64,000 nt of DNA, from positions 124,001 to 188,000 of the forward strand of contig JAEUBA010000046.1 in assembly GCA_018257865.1 (NCBI GenBank), read 5' to 3'. Both the position numbers and the translations under genes were made by a program. The stretch comes from Stereocaulon alpinum (taxonomy: Eukaryota; Ascomycota; Lecanoromycetes; Lecanorales; Stereocaulaceae). This document shows, piece after piece, positions 33,256 through 44,735 of this stretch. The notes below the pieces were generated by a model. It had not been told where the DNA came from. It did not search any database and saw nothing but the letters and a program-made list of their open reading frames with translations. Every line of letters begins with the position of its first letter. Position 1 is the first letter of the stretch.

Positions 33256-34216
33256 CTAGCCGGTCTTCTTCCCCTCATCTTTATTCCTCTTATCCAATAT
33301 CTCATCGATAATCCCGATCTCTAGCGCCTCCTCCGCTCCCATGAACTTGTCCCGTTCCATCAACCTCTCGATTTCGTCCAAAGTATGTGGTTTCGTCAGA
33401 TGCCGTTGATAGATCTGATTCAATTGCTCCCTTATTCTCAGAATCTCCTTAGCATGGATCGCTATATCACTTGCTTGCCCATAGTAGCCTCCGCTCGGTT
33501 GGTGCACCATGACACTCGAATGCGGTAAGCAGAACCGTTTCCCTGGCGCACCTCCGCAGAGAAGGAGAGAGCCCATAGAGGCAGCTTGGCCAACGCATGT
33601 GGTAGTGACTGGGGAGGATATGTATGTCATTGTATCGTAGATTGCGAGGCCGGCTGTGACTGAGCCGCCCGGCGTATTTATGTAAAGGTTTATAGGCTTT
33701 TCGGGGGCATCTGCTTCGAGGAAGAGGAGTTGGGCTACTATGGATGCTGAGACTGATTCATCGACGGCGCCGTTTAGGCAGACGATTCGTTCCTGAAAGA
33801 ATAGAGTAAGTACTAGTATCCCCAAGAAGATCCTGTAAGGACTTTACCATGAGCAACCTTGAGAAGATATCGTCTTATGAGGCTTGTCAGCTAGGGATCT
33901 TGCTCGATAGATCTAGAGTGACTTTACGCGTCCGCCAACCACCTCCCTAATTGGTCAGCTTGATGGCTACTACTTGAAATTGATTGAAGGCACATACAAT
34001 AGTCTCAGTAACATAGGGCGTCGGCACCCATCCTCGCGGTGGCTGAACTTCCCTGCTGGAGAAATTCTTCAACAACCCAAGCCTTGTAGCGTTTCGAAAA
34101 CCTGCTGCGCTCAGGATTGGAACTGCTGGACCTCTACATCGCTTCCACATAGTGGGATGGGGATGTTGTAAACTACAAAGTCGAGAGTTGAATGGAGCTT
34201 GATTAGGGCTTCGCAT
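33256..34216 (-). CDS. clpP: Mitochondrial ATP-dependent Clp protease proteolytic subunit
   Basis: Serine protease ClpP of the mitochondrial matrix, forming a heptameric double ring with ClpX. The long exon (from about 33793 down to 33256) shows the catalytic triad: Ser in GQAASMGSLL, His in VMVHQPSGG and Asp in the ERDKFM region. The 5' exon encodes a basic presequence and then REVQPPRGWVPTPYVTETI. Two small exons near 33945 and 33890-33850 supply GGGWRT and a piece reading DIFSRLLM before ERIVCLNGAVDES. The start can be the ATG at 34216 or an ATG at 34150 (MWKRCRGP); both leave a mitochondrial-type leader. The last residues are Lys/Asp-rich (KRNKDEGKKTG). Saccharomyces lacks ClpP, but filamentous fungi keep it. 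Confidence 0.92.
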
Positions 34217-34316
34217 CCGAGCAGGGGCTTAGGGCTGCGCTGCGGAGCGAAAGCTCTCTCCGCAGACACCCCCTCAAGCACCATATTTTTATTGACCTGA
34301 ACAAGCCTTGGATGTC
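34217..34316. promoter_or_regulatory. Compact bidirectional promoter between clpP and a mitochondrial-looking gene
   Basis: Only about 100 bases separate the ATG of clpP (34216, leftward) and that of the 34317 gene (rightward), less than the usual fungal promoter. Both products look mitochondrial. Shared control is inferred. Confidence 0.45.
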
Positions 34317-35694
34317 ATGAGAGGATGTCACCAGACGACACGTCCACTACAGCTAGGACTGTCACATTATCGTACTCTACAAAGCTCAACGTGGCCGCGA
34401 CCCCGGAAGCCAGCCGTGAGCCAATTCAGCAATGATGAGCTCTTGAACCTGATCAATGAGGTCGAGGAGGTTGTTCAACTCGGAAACACCAGCTCTGAAA
34501 CCCAATACAACGGCAGTCAGTCGCAACAGCCAATACTCCCTTTTCTCGAATTGCCCGAATCCCCCTTGATCTCACCACGCTTACTCGATGCACGTGCTCG
34601 TCACAGAGAGGAGAAACCGCTTCCCAGCAAAGAAAGAACAGCTTTTCAATTGATGCTTGACAAGAATCCTTTCGGTATATAACTACCACCTCAGACTAGA
34701 CATTCTGGCTAATTCCCCCATAGCCCTAGCCTTAGCCACTCCACCTCGACAATGCCTCCTCACAGGCTTAAGAATTCCGAGCCATTTTCTGATCCCCTTC
34801 GGTCTAGCAACACACCCTGAAACAGGAGCACCATGGCATCTTCCGAAGCTCGAAATGCAGCCAACGCCTAGCAAGAGCAGTGAAGCTAGCTCAGAGTGCA
34901 CGGTCAATGGCACGACTCCGTTGTCACCTCAGGCCTCTTCTACCACCGAACCCGAGACGTTGCCAGCCAGCCAGCAAGCGACGCGGGGCGCAACAGGAAC
35001 TCACTTCCTAGCTTCCCGACAAGTCCTCAAAGACGTCTCCAGTCTTTCCCTGAATCCCTATAGGCGACTCCTGCCCTACCGTTGGAAGGAAGACTCAAGC
35101 ATTAAGATATCTGAGATCGTTTGGCGCCAAGATATGGATACGTTCGTGCTTGACATCCTCCGCAAGAACGTGATGAACTATCTCGTATACTTGCCCACTA
35201 GGCCTGCGGCTTACATTGCTGGTTGCAAAGATTACGAGAGCATCTCTAAGTCTAATCAGGTTGGTGCGGTATTGTGGTTGGGCTCAGATACGCAGGATGA
35301 GGCTCAAAACCGTCTTGCGAAAGAGAGTAGGGATTCAGCAAGCCGTCCGGAGTACTCAGGGCCCCCGCCGTACGCTATGCACCATTACCGATCTCGTTAT
35401 ATACCTGTCTACAATCTGCCTACACTTCTCGGCCCAGAGCATATGCGCACATTGCGAGAGCGCAAATTTAAGCCTTACAAGGGTGAGTATGCGGTTATCA
35501 AGGCGAAGCGTCCCACGATGCAAGCACAATCGGAACTGTGGACTTTGCTTGGGTATTTTGCGGGGTACAAGGATGAGGCTGCCAATGCAGATGAGTTATC
35601 AGATGGTACAGATTCCAACCAGGAGATAGATCTTGATGCCATTCTTGGTGATGACCGGTTTGAGGAACCTTTAGTCAACGTCATAGCAGGTTGA
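34317..35694 (+). CDS. Conserved fungal protein with mitochondrial-type leader, function unknown
   Basis: Exons 34317-34674 and 34724-35694 join in frame (NPF spliced to ALALATPPRQ) to 442 residues. The first 35 residues are basic and hydroxylated without acidic residues (MRGCHQTTRPLQLGLSHYR), a plausible mitochondrial presequence. A conserved-looking core reads CLLTGLRIPSHFLIPFGL, followed by a Ser/Thr/Pro-rich insert, then LNPYRRLLPYRWKED, VYLPTRPAAYIAGCKDYES and an LGPEHMRTLRERKFKPYKG block. The C-terminus is acidic. No catalytic motif, membrane helix or RNA-binding domain is recognised. It may belong to the mitochondrial expression machinery, but that rests only on the leader and the divergent pairing with clpP. 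The start is the first ATG, as no in-frame ATG lies upstream. Confidence 0.75.
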
Positions 35695-37033
35695 AAGCGC
35701 TGGCCGGCTGACCGAACTTCACAATCAATCGTTCATAAAAGAGTATACGAAAGACTGCAATATAGCTAAAAGCGAGCAATATAGAGCATGCCAAATCGCA
35801 ACCGTAAATGTCAATCCAAGATCTACATCAATTTATCCTTCACCGAGGTCGCTAGAGCGTCCTGGTAACCGTCTCCTTCTGAGCTCAAGCTCATCAGGAA
35901 TTCAAACAAGTCAAGACTCTACAAAACAAAAATAAGGCCATTCTACCCTCACAGATATCTCTCCTGCCATGTTCACTCGCTTATACACCTCTCCACAGCC
36001 CATAACGAGCTTTAGTGAAGCCACTATGATGAATATCAATGCTCCTCAATAGCCAAAACCCCCGCCAAACGTGACGGAATCAGTCAACACATAACACTGA
36101 CAGTGCCAAGAGAGTGCAGTCTACTGTGTGGCCCAAATCTCGTTCCGTGTATCAAGACATCAAACAAGACCAGCACGAACTGCACACCTACCATCTCAAT
36201 CCAGCAATTGCTAGCATCTTCCCCACTCAAACTCCCTTCCAACCTAAAAGTCATTAAACCCATCTCCAGCATCTAACATCACATCTTAAACCCCACATCC
36301 ATGCATTCTCGCCACTCATCAACTCAACCCCATCAGCAAATCGCTCATTCCAGACTCCATCTCCGCACAATACCAACACTTGCCATCTAGACGACCACTG
36401 AAATACTTTAGCACCATAATGCATGGGATATTCGATCCATGTAGGGTATCCTTATATGCCAGGCCTTTAAGCGGGTTGTCGAAGGATGCGAAGCGTCTTA
36501 GGCGGATAGGTTCATCGGGAGCTCGAGGTCGGATACGGAGGTGGGAGAATAATCGGCTTGGGTAGAGACAGTCACATTGTCTTTCGAGTTGGAGGCATCC
36601 AGAAGGATGGATTGTGCAAGATCATTGGGCTCCTTTTGTGGATATGAGGCTCGTTCCCGACTCTAGGGGGAGAGTAAGCATGTGCCTCCATGTCTTTGTT
36701 TGAACCATGCAGGGAAGTGGATAGGGCATTGATCGGTCGTGGATATGACCCTCTCTAAGGGGAGCAACCAACACGCCGGGATCTTGAACAAAGAACAGTG
36801 AATATTGGCCATTGGGTATCTGAAGAAGTCATTGTCAAAATATACAAGAAGTTAAGGTAGTAGAGCCACAGAGAGCTATGAGCATTCTCGCATGGCATGA
36901 CATTCCGCAACTGCTAGGCAAGATGTCCAGGTCCTTTGTCCGATAGAGAGACGTCTAGCCTTGTATCTCGACGCCAAATATTACTTTTCCGTGAAGTATC
37001 CAACGCCATAACCATCTGTGTTCATTGTCTTCG
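35695..37033. other. Convergent spacer, no gene recognised
   Basis: About 1.3 kb between the 3' ends of the 34317 gene and TAF5. Only short frames without motifs are present, probably long 3' UTRs. Confidence 0.5.
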
Positions 37034-39924
37034 TTATGGCATATATGCCCCTCCAGCAACGACCAAATTCTGACGGGTGAACTTTACCTTGTAGACAGCG
37101 CTCTTCTTCGTTGGGAAGGCACTGATTTGATCTGATGTGACAACCACCTCCTTGCTCTTCTTCTTTGTCCCTGCACCCGCTGAAGCTTGTATTTGAGCAG
37201 CATTGCCATCAATCTTCTGTCCAGCGCCACCTTCTCCAATGATTCTTCCATGACCACCAGCATCAGAGGTGGAATAAACATCCCAGACTCGTACTGTGCC
37301 GTCCATACCACCGGAACTAAGGACGCTGGACTCAACACTCCAGCTGAGAGACCAAATACCACCTTTACCATGGCCACGCATACGTTTTAGCAATCTGCCT
37401 GGGCCGAGAGCCCAAAGTATGATAGTACCTGCGTCGTCCGCGGAAGCGAGTAATTTACCGTTGGGACTGCAAGCCATTGAAGTAATGTTCCCCGTGTGTC
37501 CTGTGAACATACGAACGGGGTATCCATTGGTCACAGCAAACATGCGAACCGTCTTATCGCAGCTGCCTGTGAAGACGTAGAGGCCATTAACATGAAAGCA
37601 TACAGTGTCAACGTCCTTGTCGTGACCAACAAATAGGCGAAGGTCCTCGATGTGATCGGTTCGATACAAGCGAGCTGTGCGGTCCATGGAACCAGTCGCG
37701 AAGAAGTGGCCAAAGGGTCCCCAAGTAACGTCCCAAACTGGAGAATCGTGACCCTTGTATACAACAAGGCAGGTCCAAGTCTCAAGAGACCAGAGCCTCA
37801 CACTTTTATCTCCTGAAGCAGATAGTAGATGTGTCGATCTCGTTGATGGCGCAAGGGGATCGGAGGAGGCGATAGCTGGAGAGAATGAGACAGCGTAAAC
37901 CGCGTCAGAATGGCTAATCAGACGACGTGAGGCAGATGGCCTTTCGCCCTCAACCGCGGAGGGTAAGGCCTTGCCATCAAGGGACCAGACACGTATGTAA
38001 GATTGACTCATGCCGGCAGCTACCAGCAAGTTGTCTTCTGAGAAATCTAAACAATTGATACTTTGCGGCAATAAATCATCAGTGATAGCTTGTATTTGGT
38101 TGATAGGGTGCAAATCACCTGTCATAAGTGTTGTGGAACGTGAACATCGTGACGCTGACACCAGGGCCAATGCCCCCAGTCCGACCCTCGATCTTGAATC
38201 GGTCACGATCTTCCCTGACCTTTTGCACCTCCATGGCAACATCACGGGCAACTGAGGGAGGTAATTGGAGTTCGTTGCGAGTCGGAGCTTCTTCACTTTC
38301 TTCACGCTTGATTTGCTGCTCGAAGTGTTGCACAAGCGAGTTTTGGCCCTCCGCTGGCGGATCCTTCGCGTCCTGTTCTTCCAACTCTGCGCGAAAATCG
38401 GTCATCAAATCTGGTTCTAAAGGCATTGGCCCTAGTTTCAATCGCGTCAACACCGTAGACCCAGCAGTCCTATCCACGTTGGCGGATCCGGGGTTATGAC
38501 CTGGTATGCCCTCATCTTCAGCTGGGAAATCTTCGCCTTCTCTTGACCTCTGCAGCAACGTGGCAAAGCTAGAACGCTGGTCCACGGTGCGGTCGATGGT
38601 GACCACATTCAGGTACGTTTGTATGATGAAGACCAATGCGCTTCCTGCGCCCTTTTCCAGTGATTCCAAGAACATGATAAGACTGTGGAATGCTGCTTGG
38701 CTTAGTGTAACTCGGTATTTATTTCCACGATATATCTTTGCAAGGTCATGATCCTTTACATGCTCCGGGATTGCTATAGTTGCGAGCCCTCGAATGTCTT
38801 CGGCGTGCTCGGCTTCGAACTCAAGTCTGAATCTGTTAAAGAAATCACGGCTCTCTTTCGGGAAGAAATCAGAGACTAGCTGCAAGAAAGAGTATACGAA
38901 TATTGGCCAGAGAAGGCGTCTTAGGTCGGGCTGATTTCAAGTCAGCTTTTGAGTTTCGAGCAATAGAAACGGCTCACCTTATAAATGTCAAGACCGTCCT
39001 CAATGAGTTGTCGCATCGCGTCTATAAGGCTGGGTTAGGTTACTACAGCAATCGATTGGTACCACTTACTGAATGCTATACCATACCTCACTCCTCCAGC
39101 GTCGCCACCAGTGGTGATTGGTCTGCCTTCGGCATCCTGGTTGGCGGACTCGACTCGTAGCATAGCCTCTGTCCTGCTGTATCCTTTCTTCGACAAGTAC
39201 TCAATCACCTGATGATTCGTGTCAGCCTCAATCAAGGACGAAGAACATTCACAGAATGACTCGAAAGATGCAGAGTGTCGGAACTAGGCCACGCATTCAC
39301 CAGAATGACATGTTGTTTTGCCACGAGCGCAGCTCCACGGGATACAACAGGGATGGCAAGCACGATCCTAACTGGTCCAAAAGCCACGCACCCTCCCACG
39401 CACCCCTTCTTTTCAAGAATGATGAATCTCTAACTACAAGAAAGCACGAGCAACGTTCAGCGGCTGACGGGTAGTCCACAAGATGTCACTGTTATCGCTC
39501 TTCGTAAATCTCAAAAACCCCTTTTTACAGCTCATAGCCCCCGAAGTGCCCCTCGCTACACCCAGTCTGGATAGATAGCGCCATGACTGGACTCATAGAA
39601 CACCGATGCTTCTGGCCCTACGTAGGACGCAAACGGCAACGATTACGTGAGAAAGGTAATGCAACGGATGGTCGATAACGTAAAAGATACATGGGTGCCA
39701 AATAGGGAAAGTCATTCGAAAGTGTCAAGATCATGGAAAGTTGACCTTACGATCTGATTCAGATTTGACTGCGACATACTGCCCGGCTGGCCATTACTCG
39801 CGTTACTAGATCCAATCTGTGAATCGCTGGGTCTAGGCTGGGAGCCAGCCATGCTTCCACTCGGGACACCATTCGTGGTAGGGCGAGACCCGGACGAAGG
39901 ATTGCCTGTTGGTTGCCCGGACAT
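37034..39924 (-). CDS. TAF5: TFIID subunit TAF5 (WD40 repeat)
   Basis: Core scaffold of TFIID (and of SAGA in fungi). Exon 1 (39924-39751) encodes a Ser/Gly/Asn-rich leader ending SNLNQI; after a 541-base intron, exon 2 starts at 39209 with VIEYLSKKGYSRTEAMLRVE, the LisH motif. Then come NAMRQLIEDGLDIYK, LRRLLWPIFVYSFLQLV and the TAF5 NTD2 domain (FFPKESRDFFNRFRLEFE, HVKDHDLAKIYRGNKYRV). A charged linker follows, and from about 38100 the WD40 domain with six to seven blades: RLISHSDAVYAVSFSP, LSASGDKSVRLWSLE, VYKGHDSPVWDVTWGP, LFVGHDKDVDTVCFH, MFTGHTGNITSMACSP and MRGHGKGGIWSLSWS. Introns near 39030-39069, 38890-38960 and about 38050-38125 are short GT-AG. It ends with GGAYMP. Confidence 0.94.
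39210..39750 (-). other. Unusually long first intron of TAF5
   Basis: Donor GTAAGG after the Ile of NQI, acceptor CATCAG before GTGATTGAG. At 541 bases it is several times longer than any other intron mapped in this window. No open frame inside has a recognisable product. Confidence 0.75.
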
Positions 39925-41032
39925 GATAGTGGATCGATGTTCTGTGCTCGATGGCGAGCTTTCAAGTTGACAACATCGTAGTGTACTGGTCAGGTATGAA
40001 TGTTCGAGGCTAATGTGCTGGTCTTGATCAAAGAAGCATTATTTCGAGACTGATTTCATCTTTCAGTATGTGAACGAGAGTGGAGGTGTCCGACAAAGGT
40101 TAGTAGAGTGAGGAAGAAGCTTTGACAAGGCTAACGAGGTGCAGAGACTAGTCTGTATTACCTCAGCCCTTCCCGGCTTGGCAGAACTTATGGATGTATT
40201 GGGTGTGAGGGTGTTTCGTCAAAAACAAATTAAGTTCAAGGTACTGTACCCCGGAAGGGTCCCGGAACACGATCCCTGTAGCCGCCCCGAGAATCGAAGG
40301 CTTAGGCACTCATCATGCCTACATTACGCGCATCATCTGTCTGTAATAGAACCTTTACACTTAATACGATCAGGTATTCTCGAGGGTATGCTAGGGACCT
40401 ACTCTTCTGCTAGTGGATCGAGAAGGTGCTGCAATTGATAGAAATCAGTGGCTGTGGGGGTGTGTCTCAGGGGCTCGCTTAGGAGTTTCGCGGTTGGGAC
40501 CCGGGCCTACGAGAACGTGAACTCTTCTTTAGTGCTAATGAGGACTATGTATCAGGTCCTCAAGTCTCCTACGCCTAGACTGCTGTGCAGCACAACCCAA
40601 CATTTGTATGACTGCTGATGCGCGTCAAGAGCTTTCATGCCCGGAGGAAGAAACCTTCTGAGTAGGCAGCGGTCCCTAGAATGAACCCTAGAGCAGGTCG
40701 CCCAGCTGTCGGAAAAGGCCGACCATTAGGAGGGGTAAGAAAGTCCCCAGATCGCCTGGGCCGAGAAATTCTGGGGGCTCTAAGCCTTTCTTAGGGCCGT
40801 GCCTGTTGAAGAGAGTTGAATCTTCTATCTCCGAGTAAAGTCCGGCCTTCGTACAAGGCGTGTCAGGGCTACTACTCCTGCGCGCCAACCTTAGTGTTAT
40901 GATTATGAACCAGCTAGAAAAAACCACGGTGAATACCTTGACCCAAGCGCACCTGTCTGATAGCTTGGTAGGGACAAGTGGAGAATATCCAGCTTCTCTT
41001 GTCTCTGCTCATCATGACCGAGAATGCCAGCC
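39925..41032. other. Divergent promoter region of TAF5 and MED11
   Basis: About 1.1 kb without a supportable gene. Short frames at 40139-40438 and 40688-40927 have no motifs. Confidence 0.5.
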
Positions 41033-41725
41033 ATGGCATCTAACAGCAAAGATATGGTCTTCACAGCTAGCGATCGAATCAAGCAGCTAAACGACATTGA
41101 CAAAGTGAGGTACTTCTGAACCGTTAAAGTATCGGAATGCTAACATGAGGCTGAGGATGTCATCAAGCTACTCCAATCTGCCGGTCATGCTGTGAAGGCT
41201 TTGACGAGTTCAGCAACCCCTATTCTCGAAGAGAGTCCATCCGATAACCTCTCCATCGAACAGCAAAAAGGAGCATTCACGGCGGCCACATCTCAGTATT
41301 TCTCGTTGTTATCGTCTCTGGACGTCAGACTACGGCGCCAGATCTACGCGCTCGAGGAAGCACAGATTCTACCGAAGGATGCATCTACCAAGGAACCCCG
41401 TAACAGTCAAGCTTCTTCTCTGGGCTTCCCTGGGATGGGAAGCACAGCGAACATGCCACTGCCCACACAATCTGGAGGGGGTAAAGGACCTATCACTGGT
41501 GGTGGTCTGGGCAACTTGGATATCGGCTGGCTGAACAGCAGGAACGATAACGTTGGGAAAGAAAAAGAGGCAGAGCTATGGGAGGAGGCACTGAAAATTG
41601 TGCAGAGGCTTGAAGAAGGTAAGCTGGAGAAGCAGCAAGACCATGGTGTCCGTGAGGAGGATATAGAGAATTGGGAGCCTACTGCCCACGGACAGAATAG
41701 TAGGGACCAAATGGAATATACTTGA
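41033..41725 (+). CDS. MED11: Mediator complex subunit 11
   Basis: Mediator head-module subunit, partner of Med22. Exon 1 (41033-41104) encodes MASNSKDMVFTASDRIKQLN ending DIDK; exon 2 (41156-41725) continues DVIKLLQSAGHAVKALTSS, giving 213 residues. The sequence RIKQLN-IDK followed by KLLQSAG is the family signature. An AG three bases triplets earlier could add Ala-Glu at the junction. A four-helix region follows (AFTAATSQYFSLLSSLDVRLRRQI), then a Gly/Ser-rich insert (GSTANMPLPTQSGGGKGP) and a charged C-terminal helix (EKEAELWEEALKIVQRLEE), longer than in yeast but usual for filamentous fungi. The intron has a clear branch site TGCTAAC. Confidence 0.88.
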
Positions 41726-42188
41726 CAACCAATGGACTCCGTGTTGAATGCGGCTGCTTTGTCATGGTATTCAGCACACCCTACGTTGTCTTCGATCTCC
41801 TCGCGACGAATTGGATGACGGATTTCCTGTAAAACCCTTGCAGACTATGGCAGAGCAGCTGTGCTGTTCCATGCCCGGCTGAGAAAAGTCCAGCGACGGT
41901 TTTTGTGGTCTCTGCATAGGGTGAAGTCGGTCCGTGTGCGCAGCGTTGGGGATTATGGCCCAAATTGGGGTCCATACAGGAGCTATCATGCAAACATCGA
42001 CGGATGGCTCGGTCAAGTGACTTGTTCTGTTAGTGGGTGTTGATTGTGATGACCAAAGGCAAGCTGTGAATGAGGAAGCAGCGACTCCTGCTACCACGCT
42101 CTGCATAGCAAATATAGAATTGGTAGCTAGTTCTTAAACACCATTCCATGTTAGTCATCAACTGATTGACTCATGGAAAGCACATATC
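41726..42188. other. Spacer between MED11 and VPS5
   Basis: About 460 bases that hold the promoter of VPS5. Nothing else is recognised. Confidence 0.45.
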
Positions 42189-44408
42189 ATGGATCTTAAT
42201 CTTGACAAGGAAAATGTGCAGAGAGATGAGCACAAGGGTGGGTATGCTCAGCCGAGCCTGAACGGATTTCTGGCGCCAAGTTCCGCTACCGAGGAACCTT
42301 CAACTCTTCGAGCTTCAATCGATTCGATCAGAAGCCTTGACGTTTCGAATAACATACCAAGAATACTTAGCCCAATGGATGCAGAGGACTCACCGTGGGG
42401 CGGTATGCGACTGTCCCATAGCTATCGTTTCAGGATAGCTTTCTGACGGGTTACAGACGTACCTTCAAGGTCAAGCTCGCACGCAAACCTGCCCAAAGCT
42501 GCTGAACCCAACGAACAAGGTCTCAACAGGAATCTGTGCACCACTTACCTCTTAGCTTACAGACCTCTAGAACCGGAAACAAAGTCAAAGCCAGCCCAGG
42601 CTTCCCCTCTCTCCCAAACCGCTACACCTAGATCACCAGCTGGGCGGAATCCACGAACAACGCGAAAAGTTGGTGTACAAGCTACCCGTCTAGAAGCCGT
42701 CGATGATTCCCTCGGTCCTCTCGGCCCACTGGGTGAGACTTCCAATATACCCGAGCCGGAATTACCACCTGCGCCTCCTTCAAAGGAGCAGTCGTTACCT
42801 GTTCGGAATGTCCGCCCACAACAGCCAAATCAATCACCCATGAATAGGAGTATGATAAAGTCCGCAGACTTGGGCGATGATGACAGAAGCTCTATAAACT
42901 CAAGGCAGAGGTACGGAGCAGCAGGACAACTATCTCATGGAGGATTAGAAAATGCAAGGAGGCAGACACAGCCAAGCGTTAGCATTGAACAGGCTGCGAG
43001 ACCTAGCTTTGATATTACAGTCGGAGATCCGCATAAAGTCGGGGACTTAACTAGCAGTCACATTGTCTATCAAGTGCGGACAAAGGTACGGTCCAGGAAA
43101 TGCTCGTTTACCCTATTTATTTCCTGATGAAATGCAGACATCTTCGAAAGCTTACAAACAGCCGGAGTTTGCCGTCAGCCGTCGATACCGGGATTTCCTA
43201 TGGCTTTATAACTCGTTACATAACAGTAACCCTGGTGTCGTGGTCCCTCCGCCACCAGAGAAACAAGCTGTTGGCCGTTTTGATACCAACTTCGTTGAAT
43301 CAAGAAGAGCAGCCCTAGAGAAAATGCTGAACAAAACAGCTGCGCATCCTATCCTCCAACATGATGCCGACCTCAAGATATTCCTCGAAAGCGACGCTTT
43401 CAATATGGATGTCAAGCACCGTGAGCATAAAGAACCCGGTCTCGGCGAAAGCAAGGGCATGTTCAGCTCCCTCGGTCTGGGAAGCAATACCAGTGGCAAA
43501 TTCATAGAACACGACGACTGGTTCCATGACCGCAGGATTTATCTTGATGCGCTCGAAAATCAATTGAAAGCCCTATTGAAATCTATTGATGCTGTTGTGT
43601 CCCAGCGAAAAGCACTTGCCGAAGCTGCTGGCGACTTCTCCGCCTCATTACATGCTCTATCTGCAGTAGAACTCTCAGTGTCACTCTCCACACCCCTCGA
43701 GGGCCTCTCCGACCTTCAAATCCGCATCCGCGAGCTCTACGAACGACAAGCGCAGCAAGACGTCCTTACCCTTGGCATTACAGTTGATGAATACATTCGA
43801 TTAATAGGCTCCATCAAGACAGCCTTTGCTCAACGCCAGAAGTCCTTCCATTCTTGGCATAGTGCGGAAGCTGAGTTACAGAAACGAAGATCTACTCAGG
43901 AGAGAACACTTCGATCTGGGAAGACACAGCAGGATCGACTAAATCAATTGCAAGCTGATGTTAGCGATGGAGAAAGGAGAAGCCACCAAGCGAGGTTGCT
44001 GTTCGAGGATATGGGAAGATTGATGAGAGGCGAGTTGGAGAGATTTGAGAAGGAGAAAGTGGAGGATTTCAAAAGCGGAGTCGAGACGTTCCTAGAGGGT
44101 GCTATTGAGGCGCAGAAGGAGGTTTGTCTACCTGGACTGTGCACTCTTGGGATGAAATTCTATGCTAATCAAACTGCTTGTAGCTGATCGAATTATGGGA
44201 GACATTCTTGATGCAGCTCGACGCAGATGAAGATGGCGAGCCATTCTACAAACCGCCTGCTATATCACCTGCGCCAATACAACAGCGTAATGACCAGCAA
44301 GCTGGCGAGCAGCAGTCGCAAGGTCAAGAGCAACCAGGCGAGACTTCTGGGGACGGTGAGACCGAACAGGCGGCCGCTGCTACTGCTACTATTGAGCAGG
44401 AGGAATGA
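42189..44408 (+). CDS. VPS5: Sorting nexin Vps5 (retromer SNX-BAR subunit)
   Basis: Retromer component for endosome-to-Golgi retrieval; the PX domain binds PI3P and the BAR domain bends membrane. Exons 42189-42402, 42457-43085, 43138-44121 and 44184-44408 join in frame to 683 residues. The N-terminal about 260 residues are disordered with SPWGD and RKVGVQATRLEAVDDSLGPL. The PX domain runs from FDITVGDPHKVGDLTSSH through RRYRDFLWLYNSL (PI3P pocket) to VVPPPPEKQAVGRF, FVESRRAALEKML and LKIFLESDAF. After a linker comes the BAR domain with long helices (DWFHDRRIYLDALENQLKAL, SFHSWHSAEAELQKRRSTQE, RGELERFEKEKVEDFKSGVE) and a final ELWETFLMQLDAD. The C-terminus is a Gln/Glu/Ala-rich tail. The first 62 residues before MDAEDSPWG could be an over-extension, since many orthologues begin near that Met. 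Confidence 0.93.
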
Positions 44409-44735
44409 TTGATTCTTGTTGCTTGTATATGTACATGCTAAAGCCCTCGTGCATAGCTAGCGCAGCGTTGATGAACTGCCAAAGGTTCGAAAGCATGAAG
44501 ATGAGCTTTAGTCATGAGAATAGGCCTCATAACACACTCTCACTGCAGAAAAACCAATTCACTTATTTGTTTCATCCCTTGTTCTGCGCCATGTAGATGC
44601 TGGCTCTGAATGGAGAATACATATGCCCTCCCAAATGCAAACTATACATAATGGTCCCAAAACCCACCGAACACCCCCTGTTGGATATATCGTCAGTAGC
44701 AATACACACAGAGAATCGCGAGCCCTGCCATCCTT

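Noticed and set aside
40688..40927. Minus-strand 79-codon frame considered as a small gene
   Set aside because: No motif, start context or splice evidence; lies in a promoter region.
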